Shown: positions 34,737-43,583 of the stretch, piece after piece
Layout: every line of letters begins with the position of its first letter
How positions within the stretch are numbered: the stretch's first letter is position 1
NCBI GenBank assembly: GCA_900472485.1
Contig: UCII01000017.1
Coordinates: 1 to 64,000, forward strand
Direction of reading: 5' to 3'
Source: Hyphomicrobiales bacterium
Lineage (GTDB): Bacteria > Pseudomonadota > Alphaproteobacteria > Rhizobiales > Rhizobiaceae
Length of the DNA stretch: 64,000 nucleotides
Notes under the pieces: model-generated
The model's database searches: none
The model's input: the letters and a program-made list of their open reading frames with translations, nothing else
Told to the model about the DNA's origin: nothing
Program-made: the position numbers and the translations under genes

Positions 34737-35987
34737 TTACTTTTCCAGCGCCGCAACCACTTCGACATGCGAGGTCCACAGGAACTGGTCGATAGGGGTC
34801 ACCCGCGTAACGCGGTAGCCGCCCTCGACCAGGATAGCGAGATCACGGGCAAGGGTCAGCGGGTTGCAGGAGACGGCGACGATCTTTTTGACCTGCGATC
34901 GGGTCAATTCCTTGCTCTGGAATTCTGCGCCGGCGCGGGGCGGGTCGAAGATGACGGCGTCGTAGACCTTCAATTCTTGCGCCATCAGCGGCCGGCGAAA
35001 GAGATCACGGCGCTCGACGCTGACGGGCTTCAGTCCCTGCGTGTTGCGGGCGGCGTGATCCAATGCCGCGAGCGGCTTGTCTTCGCTTTCCACCGCATGC
35101 ACGCGCCCAATCCGCGCCAGGCGAAGGGAGAAGGTGCCGCTGCCGGCGAAGAGATCGGCGATACGCTTGGCCTTGCCGACATGGGCTGCAACCAACTCGG
35201 CCATGGCGTCCTCGGCCTGCTTGGTCGCCTGCGTGAAGGCACCAGGCGGCGGTGCGACCTGGACGCCGCCGAAATCGATCATCGGCTTTATCGGCTCGAC
35301 CAGGATCTCGCCATTCAGCGAAACGCGGGCGATGCCGCGAAGCGACAGAACCGTTTCGATCGTGCCGCGGCGCTGCTTGTCCGAAAGTGACTTGATGCCG
35401 TCGACAGCAAGGTCGAGGCCGGTCTGCGTCTCCAATACGGAGATGCGGAAGGCTGCGGCATTGACGGCCATTGCCGCCGCAATCGTCTTGATGGCAGGCA
35501 AGCGGGCCATGATGCCGGCCGAGGCGATGGGACATTCCTCGATGGCGACGATGTGGTGACTTTCGGCCTGATTGAAGCCGATCAGCATATCCTTTTCAGT
35601 CTTGCGCGCGGCGAAGACGACCCGGCGCCGTTCACCGGGATGCGCAGCGACGATATCGTCCACGTCGGGCGTCAGGCCCTTCGACCGCAGCGCGTCCACG
35701 ACGAGCTGGCGCTTGAAGGCGCGGTAGGGCGCATCGGCATAATGCTGGAGGGTGCAGCCGCCGCAGGCGCCGTTGACGCCATGCGGGCCGAAATGCCGAC
35801 AGTGCGGCTCCTGCCGGTCGGGCGAGGCCGACGCGATCGACATCAGCGTGCCATGGCTCTTGACCCGCGCGATGGCGACGCTTTCGCCCGGCAGCGTGAA
35901 GGGCACGTAGATCGGGCCGTCGGTGCCCTGCGCGATGCCGTCGCCCTGGGCGCCGAGCTTCTGGATGGTGACGGTTTCGGTGCTCAT
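34737..35987 (-). CDS. [4Fe-4S] 5-methyluridine RNA methyltransferase, RumA/TrmA-like
   Basis: A 416-residue class I SAM methyltransferase. It begins with a TRAM-type RNA-binding strand set (VTIQKLGAQGDGIAQ) and carries four putative cluster cysteines C63, C75, C78 and C152 in the RumA-like arrangement. The SAM motif is IADLFAGSGTFSLRLA, IFDPPRAGAEFQSKEL follows, and the catalytic Cys is in VAVSCNPLTLARD. The target is probably a 23S rRNA or tRNA uridine (m5U); which one cannot be decided. The ATG overlaps the tlyA stop (ATGA), so translation is coupled. Confidence 0.92.
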   Translation of the reverse strand: MSTETVTIQKLGAQGDGIAQGTDGPIYVPFTLPGESVAIARVKSHGTLMSIASASPDRQEPHCRHFGPHGVNGACGGCTLQHYADAPYRAFKRQLVVDALRSKGLTPDVDDIVAAHPGERRRVVFAARKTEKDMLIGFNQAESHHIVAIEECPIASAGIMARLPAIKTIAAAMAVNAAAFRISVLETQTGLDLAVDGIKSLSDKQRRGTIETVLSLRGIARVSLNGEILVEPIKPMIDFGGVQVAPPPGAFTQATKQAEDAMAELVAAHVGKAKRIADLFAGSGTFSLRLARIGRVHAVESEDKPLAALDHAARNTQGLKPVSVERRDLFRRPLMAQELKVYDAVIFDPPRAGAEFQSKELTRSQVKKIVAVSCNPLTLARDLAILVEGGYRVTRVTPIDQFLWTSHVEVVAALEK

Positions 35988-36724
35988 GGCTTGATCCCTG
36001 CGAGAAGAAATTCCTGGTTGCCGTCGCCGCCCGCGATCGGCGAGGCAATGAGGCCGAGGCTCTGCCAGCCCATGTCTTCGGTGAACCAGCGCTCGAGTTC
36101 CGCCGCCACCGCCGGAGCGGAGGAGGGGTCCTTCAAAAGCCCGGCCTTGCCGATCGCATCGCGGCCCGCTTCGAATTGCGGTTTTACGAGCAGTGCCGCC
36201 CGTGCGCCCGGTTCGGCAAGCGCAAGCGCCGGCGCGAGAGCCAGCTTGAGCGAAATGAACGAGACGTCGGAAACAACGAGGGAGAAGGGCTCGCCTATGT
36301 CCTCGGCGGTCAGGTTGCGCGCGTTCAGCCCCTCGATATTGGTCACCCGCGGATCGGCGGCTATCCGCGGATGCATCTGGTCGTGACCGACATCGATCGC
36401 AGTGACATGAGAAGCGCCACGCTGCAGCAGCACTTCAGTAAAGCCTCCGGTCGATGCGCCGACATCGACACAATGCTGTCCGCGCGGATCGAGGCCGAAA
36501 TGGTCGAGCGCCGCCACCAGCTTCAAGGCCGCACGCGAGACGTAATCCTGTGCGGGATCATCGATGCTTATCTCGACACTTTCGGAAAAAAGTGCTCCCG
36601 GCTTCGTCACGATCTTGCCGTTCACGGTGACCGTGCCGCGCTGGATCGCATCGCGAGCGCGCGAGCGGCTGGCGAAGAGCGAAAGGGTGACGAGAAGCTG
36701 GTCGAGGCGTTGTGGTTCGGACAT
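35984..36724 (-). CDS. tlyA: TlyA family rRNA 2'-O-methyltransferase
   Basis: A 246-residue protein: an S4 RNA-binding domain (RLDQLLVTLSLFASRSRARD, then QRGTVTVNGKIV) and an FtsJ/RrmJ-type Rossmann domain (CVDVGASTGGFTEVLLQRGA, with the SAM loop, and LVVSDVSFISLKLAL). TlyA in mycobacteria methylates 16S and 23S rRNA riboses; older names call it hemolysin. The C-terminal VKPQFEAGRDAIGKAG lysine belongs to the K-D-K-E-type catalytic set. Its stop overlaps the start of the RNA methyltransferase. In many alphaproteobacteria the gene lies directly after dxs; here an opposite-strand block separates them. Confidence 0.93.
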   Translation of the reverse strand: MSEPQRLDQLLVTLSLFASRSRARDAIQRGTVTVNGKIVTKPGALFSESVEISIDDPAQDYVSRAALKLVAALDHFGLDPRGQHCVDVGASTGGFTEVLLQRGASHVTAIDVGHDQMHPRIAADPRVTNIEGLNARNLTAEDIGEPFSLVVSDVSFISLKLALAPALALAEPGARAALLVKPQFEAGRDAIGKAGLLKDPSSAPAVAAELERWFTEDMGWQSLGLIASPIAGGDGNQEFLLAGIKP

Positions 36725-36835
36725 GGGCTGTCCATGCCGGGCAATGGGTCATGTTGCAAGCCTTTTATATCGATATCGGCGTTGACGCCGGACCGCAACC
36801 GGCCATAATCGCCGCAATCGACGGGTGAGGGCATC

Positions 36836-37843
36836 ATGCGGAAGATCGTTGGCTATGCGGCGCTAATGGTAATGTTCGCCGTTCCGGCTATGGCAAATGA
36901 TACGATGGCTGAGCTGAAGACGGGTGGTCTTACCTATGTCCGCACCGGCGATATCAGCATGGCGCAGGAAAAGCTGTTCATTTCGGCGGAACAGGTCCGC
37001 GTCGATTACATCTTCGAAAATACCTCCGAGAAGGATGTCGAAAGCGTCGTCGCCTTTCCGATGCCCGATATCAAAGGCGACATCGACAGTATGGTCGATG
37101 CCGGAAATGTCGATTCCGACAATTTCTTGGGTTTCACGGTGACGCAGGATGGCAAGGCCATCACGCCGACCCTGCAGCAGCGCGTGTCGGTTGCCGGGGT
37201 CGACATGACTGACGAACTGAAGGCGCATGGCGTGCCGCTGCCGCCGCTCAGCAAGGCGGCGACGGATGCCGTCGCTAAATTGCCCGTCGATGTGCTCGAG
37301 GATTGGACAGCCCGGGGTTTGATCGCCGATGACGAATACGACGCCGACGGCCAGGGCATGAAACATCACCCGACGCCGATGTGGACGCTGCATACGACCT
37401 ATTGGTGGCGCACCAAGTTTCCGGCCAAGGCCAAGATTGCCGTGGAGCATCGCTACAAGCCAAGCGTCGGCGGTACCGTCGCCATCACTTTCGCCGGCGA
37501 CGAAGATTACCAGAAGCGGCAGCTGCAGAACTATCGCGCCAAATATTGTCTCGACGAGACCTTTCTAAAGACGGCCGTCAAGCTTGCCATGGCGGCCGAC
37601 AAGGGTGGTCGCGGCTATACCGAGAGCTGGATCTCCTACGTGCTGACGACGGGTGCCAACTGGTCCGGCCCGATCAAGCATTTCGAGTTGACCGTCGATA
37701 AGGGCAGCCCCGAGAACTACATCAGCTTTTGCGGTACGAATGTGAAGAAGATCGGCGCGACGACGTTCCAGATGACGGCGCAGGATTTTTACCCGGAGCA
37801 CGATCTGGATATCCTGATCCTGGCCGCGGCGGCGGTGAACTAA
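36836..37843 (+). CDS. DUF4424 family secreted protein
   Basis: A 335-residue exported protein. The signal peptide MRKIVGYAALMVMFAVPAMA is followed by the DUF4424 pattern: GLTYVRTGDISMAQEKLFIS, VRVDYIFENTSEKDVESVVAFPMPD (strand-rich, positions about 60-85), a Trp-rich stretch (TLHTTYWWRTKFPA), then HFELTVDKGSPENYISFC. Function unknown. Two cysteines in YCLDETF and SFCGTN might form a disulphide. It opens the opposite-strand block between tlyA and dxs. A palindromic repeat follows its stop directly. Confidence 0.85.
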   Translation: MRKIVGYAALMVMFAVPAMANDTMAELKTGGLTYVRTGDISMAQEKLFISAEQVRVDYIFENTSEKDVESVVAFPMPDIKGDIDSMVDAGNVDSDNFLGFTVTQDGKAITPTLQQRVSVAGVDMTDELKAHGVPLPPLSKAATDAVAKLPVDVLEDWTARGLIADDEYDADGQGMKHHPTPMWTLHTTYWWRTKFPAKAKIAVEHRYKPSVGGTVAITFAGDEDYQKRQLQNYRAKYCLDETFLKTAVKLAMAADKGGRGYTESWISYVLTTGANWSGPIKHFELTVDKGSPENYISFCGTNVKKIGATTFQMTAQDFYPEHDLDILILAAAAVN

Positions 37844-37945
37844 AGCAATTCCAGGAAAAGTGCGGAGCGGTTTTCCGTCCGGAATTGCGTGAAACCAAAG
37901 CGCTAAAGCGGTTCAGAGATTCCGTGAAAACTGAACCGCCCTGGC
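37844..37945. repeat. Family D palindromic element
   Basis: Two nested palindromes: gcaattcc (37845-37852) / ggaattgc (37881-37888) and gcggttcag (37908-37916) / ctgaaccgc (37931-37939). The caattccaggaaaagtgcgg core is a familiar repeat of rhizobial intergenic regions from memory. It begins right at the DUF4424 stop. Confidence 0.8.
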
Positions 37946-38168
37946 GTTGAGCTGAGCCGCCCGCGCAAATTAAATAAATTTAAAGCCGAAGCCTCTACTC
38001 ATGCCGGGGATTGCGGTGATCCGTTCCCAGGTCACCGCCTGCCATGAAGGCTTCGCGCGTCTGCGTCCCAATCATGCCCTCCCTGAATTCTTCGAGCATC
38101 GGCCGTACTCCCTCCCAATGACGGCCGGACGATGCTCGCCAGGACCGGCGCTCAGGAGGCGCTCGCCC

Positions 38169-40115
38169 ATGTTTGCGAAAAAACTCTCGCTGAATGGCAA
38201 GCTTGCCATCACGTTCACGGCGTTGATCGCCATCTTCGCCTGCGTTTCGGCATTCGTCTATTCCAAGGAAGAAGTGTCGGCCGGTGCCGCCGCCGAGCAG
38301 ACCAAGTCGCAGCAGCTTGTCAGCCAGATCGACGATTCCCTGCAGGCCATGCTGGAACAGGCTGTCAATCTGCGCGGCTTCCTGCTGCTGCGCAGCGAAA
38401 GCACCTATGGCGATATCTTCAACAATCGCGAGCGGATGCTGAAAAGCATCGCCGCCGCCAAGCAGATCGCGGCCGATTCTCCGGATCTGCGGCAGGCGAT
38501 CGACAACATGCAAAAGGCTGCCGATCTCTATTTCCATCAGCTTGCGGAGCCACAGGCCAAGGCGCGCAAGGAAACCGAGATGCCGCTCGACCAGATCGTC
38601 AAGATCGGCCAGAACGAAACCAAGGGTCAGCTTGATGGCTTCCGCGAAGCTGCCGCCAAGATCAAGAAGGCCGCACGCGCCAGGGCGAGCGACCTGGCAG
38701 CCATGCAGGACGATGCCAACGGTGATCTTCGCCTGACGCTTATCGCCGGCGGTATCTTCGCCTCGCTCGCCGCCGCCGTGCTTGCATGGCTGCTGTCGCG
38801 GATCATCGTGCGCCCGATCGTCGGCATGACGGCGGCCATGGGCCGTCTGGCAAATGGCGAGCATGACGTCGAAGTCCCGGCTGTTGGCCGCGGCGACGAA
38901 ATCGGCCGCATGGCCGATGCAGTGCTCGTCTTCAAGCAGGCCGGCATCGAGAAGCTGCGTCTTGCCGGTGAGACCGAGCGCATGCGCGGCGATGCCGAAC
39001 GTCAGCGCCTGATGAATGACGAGCAGAAGGCGCGGGAGGAAGGTGAAATCCGCTTCGCCATGGAAGCGCTCGCCAGCGGCCTTTCGGCTCTATCGGCGGG
39101 CAATGTCGCAACCCGCCTTCACAACAGCTTTGCGCCGCAATTCGATAGTGTTCGCGCCGATTTCAACAATGCAGTCGAGAAGCTGGAAGCCGCCCTGCAG
39201 TCTGTCGGCTTCAATGCGCGCGCCATCAATGCGGGTGCTGACGAAATTCGTTCGGCCGCCGACGATCTGGCACACCGTACCGAACAGCAGGCTGCCGCCG
39301 TCGAAGAGACGGCCGCAGCACTAGAGCAGGTCACGACGACGGTTCGCGACTCCGCCAAGCGGGCCGAGGATGTCGGCCATCTCGTTGAACGTGCCCGCCT
39401 CGGTGCGGAGCGGTCGGGCGAAGTGGTTCGCAAAGCCGTCTCGGCCATGCAGCAGATCGAGAAATCCTCGGGCGAAATCAGCAACATCATCAGCGTCATC
39501 GATGACATCGCCTTCCAGACCAATCTCTTGGCGCTGAACGCCGGCGTCGAGGCCGCGCGTGCGGGGGATGCCGGCAAGGGCTTTGCGGTCGTTGCTCAGG
39601 AAGTCAGGGAGCTGGCGCAGCGTTCCGCCAACGCCGCGAAGGAGATCAAATCGCTCATCACGACGTCGAGCGATCAGGTCAATACCGGGGTGTCGCTGGT
39701 CGGCGAGACCGGCAAGGCGCTGGAATTGATCGTGTCGGAAGTGCAGGAAATCAACCGCCATGTCGGCGCGATCGTGACGGCGACCCGCGAGCAGTCGACC
39801 GGCCTGCAGGAGATCAACACGGCCGTCAACAACATGGATCAGGGCACGCAGAAGAATGCCGCCATGGTCGAGGAGCAGACGGCGGCAAGCCATGCGCTCG
39901 CTCGCGAGGCCGCAGCTCTTAACGAGCTGCTCCAGCAGTTCCGCCTCGGCGATGCCGCACAGGCTGCTCCTGTCCGGCCGGCCGTTGCGACCGCACGCTC
40001 GAAACCGGCCGCATCACCGGCTCGGGCTCTGGGCCGCACCGTTGCCAAGGCCTTCGCCGGAAAGGCAACCGCTGCAGCTGCCGCCACCGCGCGGGACGAT
40101 TGGGAAGAATTCTGA
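38169..40115 (+). CDS. Methyl-accepting chemotaxis protein with helical (4HB-like) sensor and CheR tether
   Basis: A 648-residue chemoreceptor. TM1 (about 10-30) and TM2 (about 188-212, AGGIFASLAAAVLAWLLS) bracket an all-alpha periplasmic domain of ~155 residues, then HAMP and a long signalling coiled coil with the tip QTNLLALNAGVEAARAG. It ends in DWEEF, the xWxxF pentapeptide that docks CheR or CheB on high-abundance receptors. ATG at 38169 has AGGAGG at 38154-38159 and removes an improbable N-terminal extension. An Ala/Pro-rich linker precedes the tether. The ligand is unknown. It is followed by a terminator. Confidence 0.92.
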   Translation: MFAKKLSLNGKLAITFTALIAIFACVSAFVYSKEEVSAGAAAEQTKSQQLVSQIDDSLQAMLEQAVNLRGFLLLRSESTYGDIFNNRERMLKSIAAAKQIAADSPDLRQAIDNMQKAADLYFHQLAEPQAKARKETEMPLDQIVKIGQNETKGQLDGFREAAAKIKKAARARASDLAAMQDDANGDLRLTLIAGGIFASLAAAVLAWLLSRIIVRPIVGMTAAMGRLANGEHDVEVPAVGRGDEIGRMADAVLVFKQAGIEKLRLAGETERMRGDAERQRLMNDEQKAREEGEIRFAMEALASGLSALSAGNVATRLHNSFAPQFDSVRADFNNAVEKLEAALQSVGFNARAINAGADEIRSAADDLAHRTEQQAAAVEETAAALEQVTTTVRDSAKRAEDVGHLVERARLGAERSGEVVRKAVSAMQQIEKSSGEISNIISVIDDIAFQTNLLALNAGVEAARAGDAGKGFAVVAQEVRELAQRSANAAKEIKSLITTSSDQVNTGVSLVGETGKALELIVSEVQEINRHVGAIVTATREQSTGLQEINTAVNNMDQGTQKNAAMVEEQTAASHALAREAAALNELLQQFRLGDAAQAAPVRPAVATARSKPAASPARALGRTVAKAFAGKATAAAAATARDDWEEF

Positions 40116-40184
40116 GCGTTCGACGATGGCTTCGTGAGCGCCCTTTAGGGACGGCTCACGGCGAATCATCTTCATGGACTTTGT

Positions 40185-40220
40185 CGGCCCGTCGCCTTGC
40201 GGCGGGCCGCTTTGCTTTTT
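40185..40220 (+). terminator. Rho-independent terminator
   Basis: Stem cggcccgtcg (40185-40194) / cggcgggccg (40200-40209), one G-U pair, loop ccttg, followed by ctttgcttttt. Downstream of the second chemoreceptor gene. Confidence 0.85.
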
Positions 40221-40449
40221 CACAATGTGTATGAGAAGCATCATCAGCTGCGGCCTGTCCGACTATGGTGCAGCGCCGCCGCGCCGGAAGCGTTCTTTCC
40301 CTGGAAGAGCGGCTCTTTGGGTCATGACCTTGTTTTCAGCGGACCATCCTTTGGTCAAGATTTATTAAATATTTGATCGGCGGCAGGGTTGCCCTGAGCG
40401 GCGAACGCCCCTTTTTATAGTACACATAATGATGCTGAGGGAGATCTGA
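40221..40449. other. Upstream region of the diguanylate cyclase
   Basis: About 230 bp between the terminator and the GGDEF gene without a supported gene. Its last part is AT-richer (atttattaaatatttgat; cctttttatagtacacataa) and is the likely promoter zone; no certain box can be named. Confidence 0.45.
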
Positions 40450-41487
40450 ATGGGACAGCTCGTCCGAGTTCCGGCCAATGAAACACAGAGACTTTTGGCC
40501 GTACGCTCCCTGAATGCGATTCACAGCGGTCCGACGCCGGAGCTCGCGACACTTGCGGAACTGGCAAGAGGCGTGTTCGAGACGCCCTATGCGGCAATCA
40601 ACATTATCGACGAGGACTGGCAACGCATAGCGGGGCAGGCGGGGCTGAAGATCGCTGAATGCTCGCGCGATATGTCGATCTGCACGCGGGTGGTTTTCGA
40701 TGACGAACTGCTGGTCCTTCCGGACCTTACGGAAGAACCGGAGCTGAAGACTGCCCCCTTTGTTCTCGATGATCCCTATTTCCGCTTTTATGCCGGTGCG
40801 CCGGTGCGATTGGAGAACGGTCTGCCGGTAGGTGCCTTCTGCATCCTCGATCAGAGACCGAGGCAATTTTCTTTGAACGAGGAGCAGAGCCTCAGGCGCT
40901 TTGCCCAAATTGCAAGCGCGCTCCTGCGACTGCAGAAAACGAACCTGTTGATGGGAATAGCCGAGAATGGCTTGCGCGCGGCGGCCATGACCGATCCACT
41001 GACCCGTTTCTTCAATCGGTCGGCGCTGGAAGCTGTTGTTGATGGCGCATTGAGCACGGCGGTAGCGACAGGCAGCAATTTCGGCGTCCTCTATCTCGAC
41101 ATGGATGGCTTCAAATCGATCAATGACCGTTTCGGTCACAATGTCGGCGACGAAGTTCTGTGCGAGGCATCGGTGCGTATCCGTTCGGTCCTGCGCGCCG
41201 ACGACATCGTCGTGCGCATGGGAGGTGACGAATTTGCGATATTCGTCCCGGACTCGCCCGACAAGAATGCACTCGTATCCCTGTCCGAACGGCTGCTTGC
41301 AGCCTTCAGGGCCCCTTTCGCTGTAGATGGCGTGTCGATTTTCGCAAGGCTCAGCATCGGCGCCGCGCTCGCGCCGCATGATGGCGCGACGCGTATCCCG
41401 CTGTTGAAGAATGTCGACTCTGCGCTCTATCAGGCCAAGGCAGCAGGACGGGACCGTGTAGCGGTCTTCAATGCACTCGATGCCTGA
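40450..41487 (+). CDS. Diguanylate cyclase with GAF sensor domain
   Basis: A 345-residue protein with an N-terminal GAF domain (about 25-165, TPYAAINIIDEDWQ, CSRDMSICTRVV, FYAGAPVRLENGLPVGAFCILD) and a C-terminal GGDEF cyclase domain (175-345) making c-di-GMP from GTP. The active-site loop is G258-G259-D260-E261-F262. An inhibitory RxxD I-site (R249-A-D-D252) lies five residues upstream, so product inhibition is expected. GAF ligand unknown. ATG at 40450 has gagggag upstream. It is the last gene of the opposite-strand block and is convergent with dxs. Confidence 0.95.
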   Translation: MGQLVRVPANETQRLLAVRSLNAIHSGPTPELATLAELARGVFETPYAAINIIDEDWQRIAGQAGLKIAECSRDMSICTRVVFDDELLVLPDLTEEPELKTAPFVLDDPYFRFYAGAPVRLENGLPVGAFCILDQRPRQFSLNEEQSLRRFAQIASALLRLQKTNLLMGIAENGLRAAAMTDPLTRFFNRSALEAVVDGALSTAVATGSNFGVLYLDMDGFKSINDRFGHNVGDEVLCEASVRIRSVLRADDIVVRMGGDEFAIFVPDSPDKNALVSLSERLLAAFRAPFAVDGVSIFARLSIGAALAPHDGATRIPLLKNVDSALYQAKAAGRDRVAVFNALDA

Positions 41488-41541
41488 TATGCTCGGACCT
41501 GATGATGTCAAGCAGCCGTATGGCCGCCTGATTTTTGCGCG

Positions 41542-43458
41542 TCATCCGGCTGCTTCGACAATCCGGCCGCGGCCGAGTGCCTGGAATACCGTCTGCACGA
41601 TGCCGGCGCGATCAAGGCCCGCCATGGCATTCATGGCCTCAGGCTTAGCCTGCTCCATCCAGATATCGGGCATGACCAGCGAGCGGACCTTCAGGCCGCT
41701 GTCGAGCAGGCCGTCATTGGCAAGGAACTGCATGACTTGACTGCCGAAGCCCCCGACCGAGCCTTCCTCGATGGTGATGAGGATCTCGTGGTGGGCGGCA
41801 AGCTGGCGAATGAGATCGCGGTCGAGCGGTTTGGCGAAGCGCGCATCGGCCACCGTCGTCGACAAGCCGGCAGCGTCGAGATCCTCGGCGGCTGCAAGAC
41901 TGTCGCCCAGACGCGTGCCAAAGGAGAGCAGGGCGACTTTCGTCCCCTGCTTGATGACGCGGCCCTTGCCGATCTCGAGAATCTGACCGCGCTCCGGCAG
42001 ATCGACGCCGACGCCTTCCCCACGTGGATAGCGGAAGGAAATCGGGCCGAGATCATAGGCGGCGGCTGTGCGTACCATATGCTTGAGCTCTGCCTCGTCG
42101 GCGGCGGCCATGACGACAAAACCGGGCAGGGTGGCGAGGAATGCGGTATCGAAGGAGCCGGCATGTGTCGGCCCATCGGCGCCGACGAAGCCCGCACGGT
42201 CTATCGGGAAGCGAACCGGCAGGCCCTGGATCGCCACATCATGCACCACCTGGTCATAGGCGCGTTGCAGGAAGGTGGAGTAAAGGGCTGCAAAGGGCTT
42301 ATAACCTTCAGCGGCAAGGCCGGCGGCGAAGGTTACGGCATGCTGCTCGGCAATGCCGACGTCGAAACAGCGCTTGGGGAAGAATTCTTGCAGCTTGTCG
42401 AGGCCGGTGCCGTTCGGCATGGCGGCGGTGATGCCGACGATCTTGTCGTCAAGGGTCGCCTCTTGCACCAAAGCGTCCGCAAAGACGCTTGTGTAGCTCG
42501 GCGCATTCGGCTTCACCTTAGTCTGAGCGCCGGTGATGACGTCGAACTTGTTGACGCCATGATATTTGTCGGCAGCCGCTTCGGCCGGGGGATAGCCCTT
42601 GCCCTTCTGCGTCACCACATGGATCAGCACCGGGCCTTGTGCATTGTCGCGCACATTGCGCAATACGGGCAGCAGATGCTCGAAGGAATGGCCGTCGATC
42701 GGACCGATATGGTAGAAGCCCATTTCCTCGAACATGGTGCCGCCGGTCACATAGCCCCGTGCGTGCTCGACTGCCCGTGTGATGGCGCGGTCGACCTTCT
42801 TGCCGAGATAGGCGGTCAGTTTCTTGCCGAAATCCCGGAAGCCCATATAGGTGCGGCCGGAGGCGAGGCGCGCGAGATAGGCGCTCATCGCTCCCGTCGG
42901 CGGGGCAATCGACATATCGTTGTCGTTGAGGATGACGATCAGCCGTGCATCGAGTGCGCCGGCATTGTTGAGAGCTTCATAGGCCATGCCGGCCGACATG
43001 GCGCCGTCGCCGATGACAGCGATCACGCGGCGGTCGGTATTATCGAGCTCGGCGGCAACCGCCATACCGAGACCGGCGGAAATGGAGGTCGACGAATGTG
43101 CGGCGCCAAAGGGATCGTATTCGCTCTCGGCCCGGCGCGTGAAGCCGGAAAGCCCGCCCTCCTGGCGCAGCGTGCGGATGCGGTCGCGGCGCCCGGTCAG
43201 GATCTTGTGCGGATAACACTGATGTCCAACGTCGAAGATGAGGCGATCGTTCGGCGTATTGAAGACGCTGTGGATGGCAATGGTCAGCTCGACCACGCCG
43301 AGGCCGGCGCCAAGATGTCCGCCGGTGCGCGACACCGCATCGATCATCTCGTCGCGGACTTCGCGGGCGAGCTGCGGCAATTCCCGGTCCTCCAGCTTTC
43401 GCAGGTCGGAAGGATATTGGACCCGGTCCAGCAGGGGCGTCTGTGGCATTTGTGTCAA
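41542..43458 (-). CDS. dxs: 1-deoxy-D-xylulose-5-phosphate synthase
   Basis: A 638-residue TPP enzyme condensing pyruvate and glyceraldehyde-3-phosphate, the first step of the MEP isoprenoid pathway and also a source for thiamine and pyridoxal. Seen: TGGHLGAGLGVVELTIA, VGHQCYPHKILTGRR, VIAVIGDGAMSAG (TPP diphosphate), NDNDMSIAPP, the transketolase middle domain (FDVGIAEQHAVTFAAG), FPIDRAGFVGADGPTHAG and the C-terminal TIEEGSVGGFG. The start is TTG at 43458 with agagg 8 bases before it; ATG at 43449 is the alternative. Transcribed in the direction away from xseB toward tlyA. Confidence 0.97.
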   Translation of the reverse strand: MTQMPQTPLLDRVQYPSDLRKLEDRELPQLAREVRDEMIDAVSRTGGHLGAGLGVVELTIAIHSVFNTPNDRLIFDVGHQCYPHKILTGRRDRIRTLRQEGGLSGFTRRAESEYDPFGAAHSSTSISAGLGMAVAAELDNTDRRVIAVIGDGAMSAGMAYEALNNAGALDARLIVILNDNDMSIAPPTGAMSAYLARLASGRTYMGFRDFGKKLTAYLGKKVDRAITRAVEHARGYVTGGTMFEEMGFYHIGPIDGHSFEHLLPVLRNVRDNAQGPVLIHVVTQKGKGYPPAEAAADKYHGVNKFDVITGAQTKVKPNAPSYTSVFADALVQEATLDDKIVGITAAMPNGTGLDKLQEFFPKRCFDVGIAEQHAVTFAAGLAAEGYKPFAALYSTFLQRAYDQVVHDVAIQGLPVRFPIDRAGFVGADGPTHAGSFDTAFLATLPGFVVMAAADEAELKHMVRTAAAYDLGPISFRYPRGEGVGVDLPERGQILEIGKGRVIKQGTKVALLSFGTRLGDSLAAAEDLDAAGLSTTVADARFAKPLDRDLIRQLAAHHEILITIEEGSVGGFGSQVMQFLANDGLLDSGLKVRSLVMPDIWMEQAKPEAMNAMAGLDRAGIVQTVFQALGRGRIVEAAG

Positions 43459-43583
43459 GGCTGAAGCCTCTTTCTTGCTATTCTTGGGCGGTTGTCCGCC
43501 TTTACGTCAAAACAGATTGCGACAAAAGACGCCGAATTCAAGGTGCTCCCGAACAAGAAACATGTGGGAGTGTTATGAACCCG

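Noticed and set aside
41737..43464. 575-residue plus-strand frame opposite dxs
   Set aside because: Full-length antisense of a clearly coding dxs; no recognisable domain.
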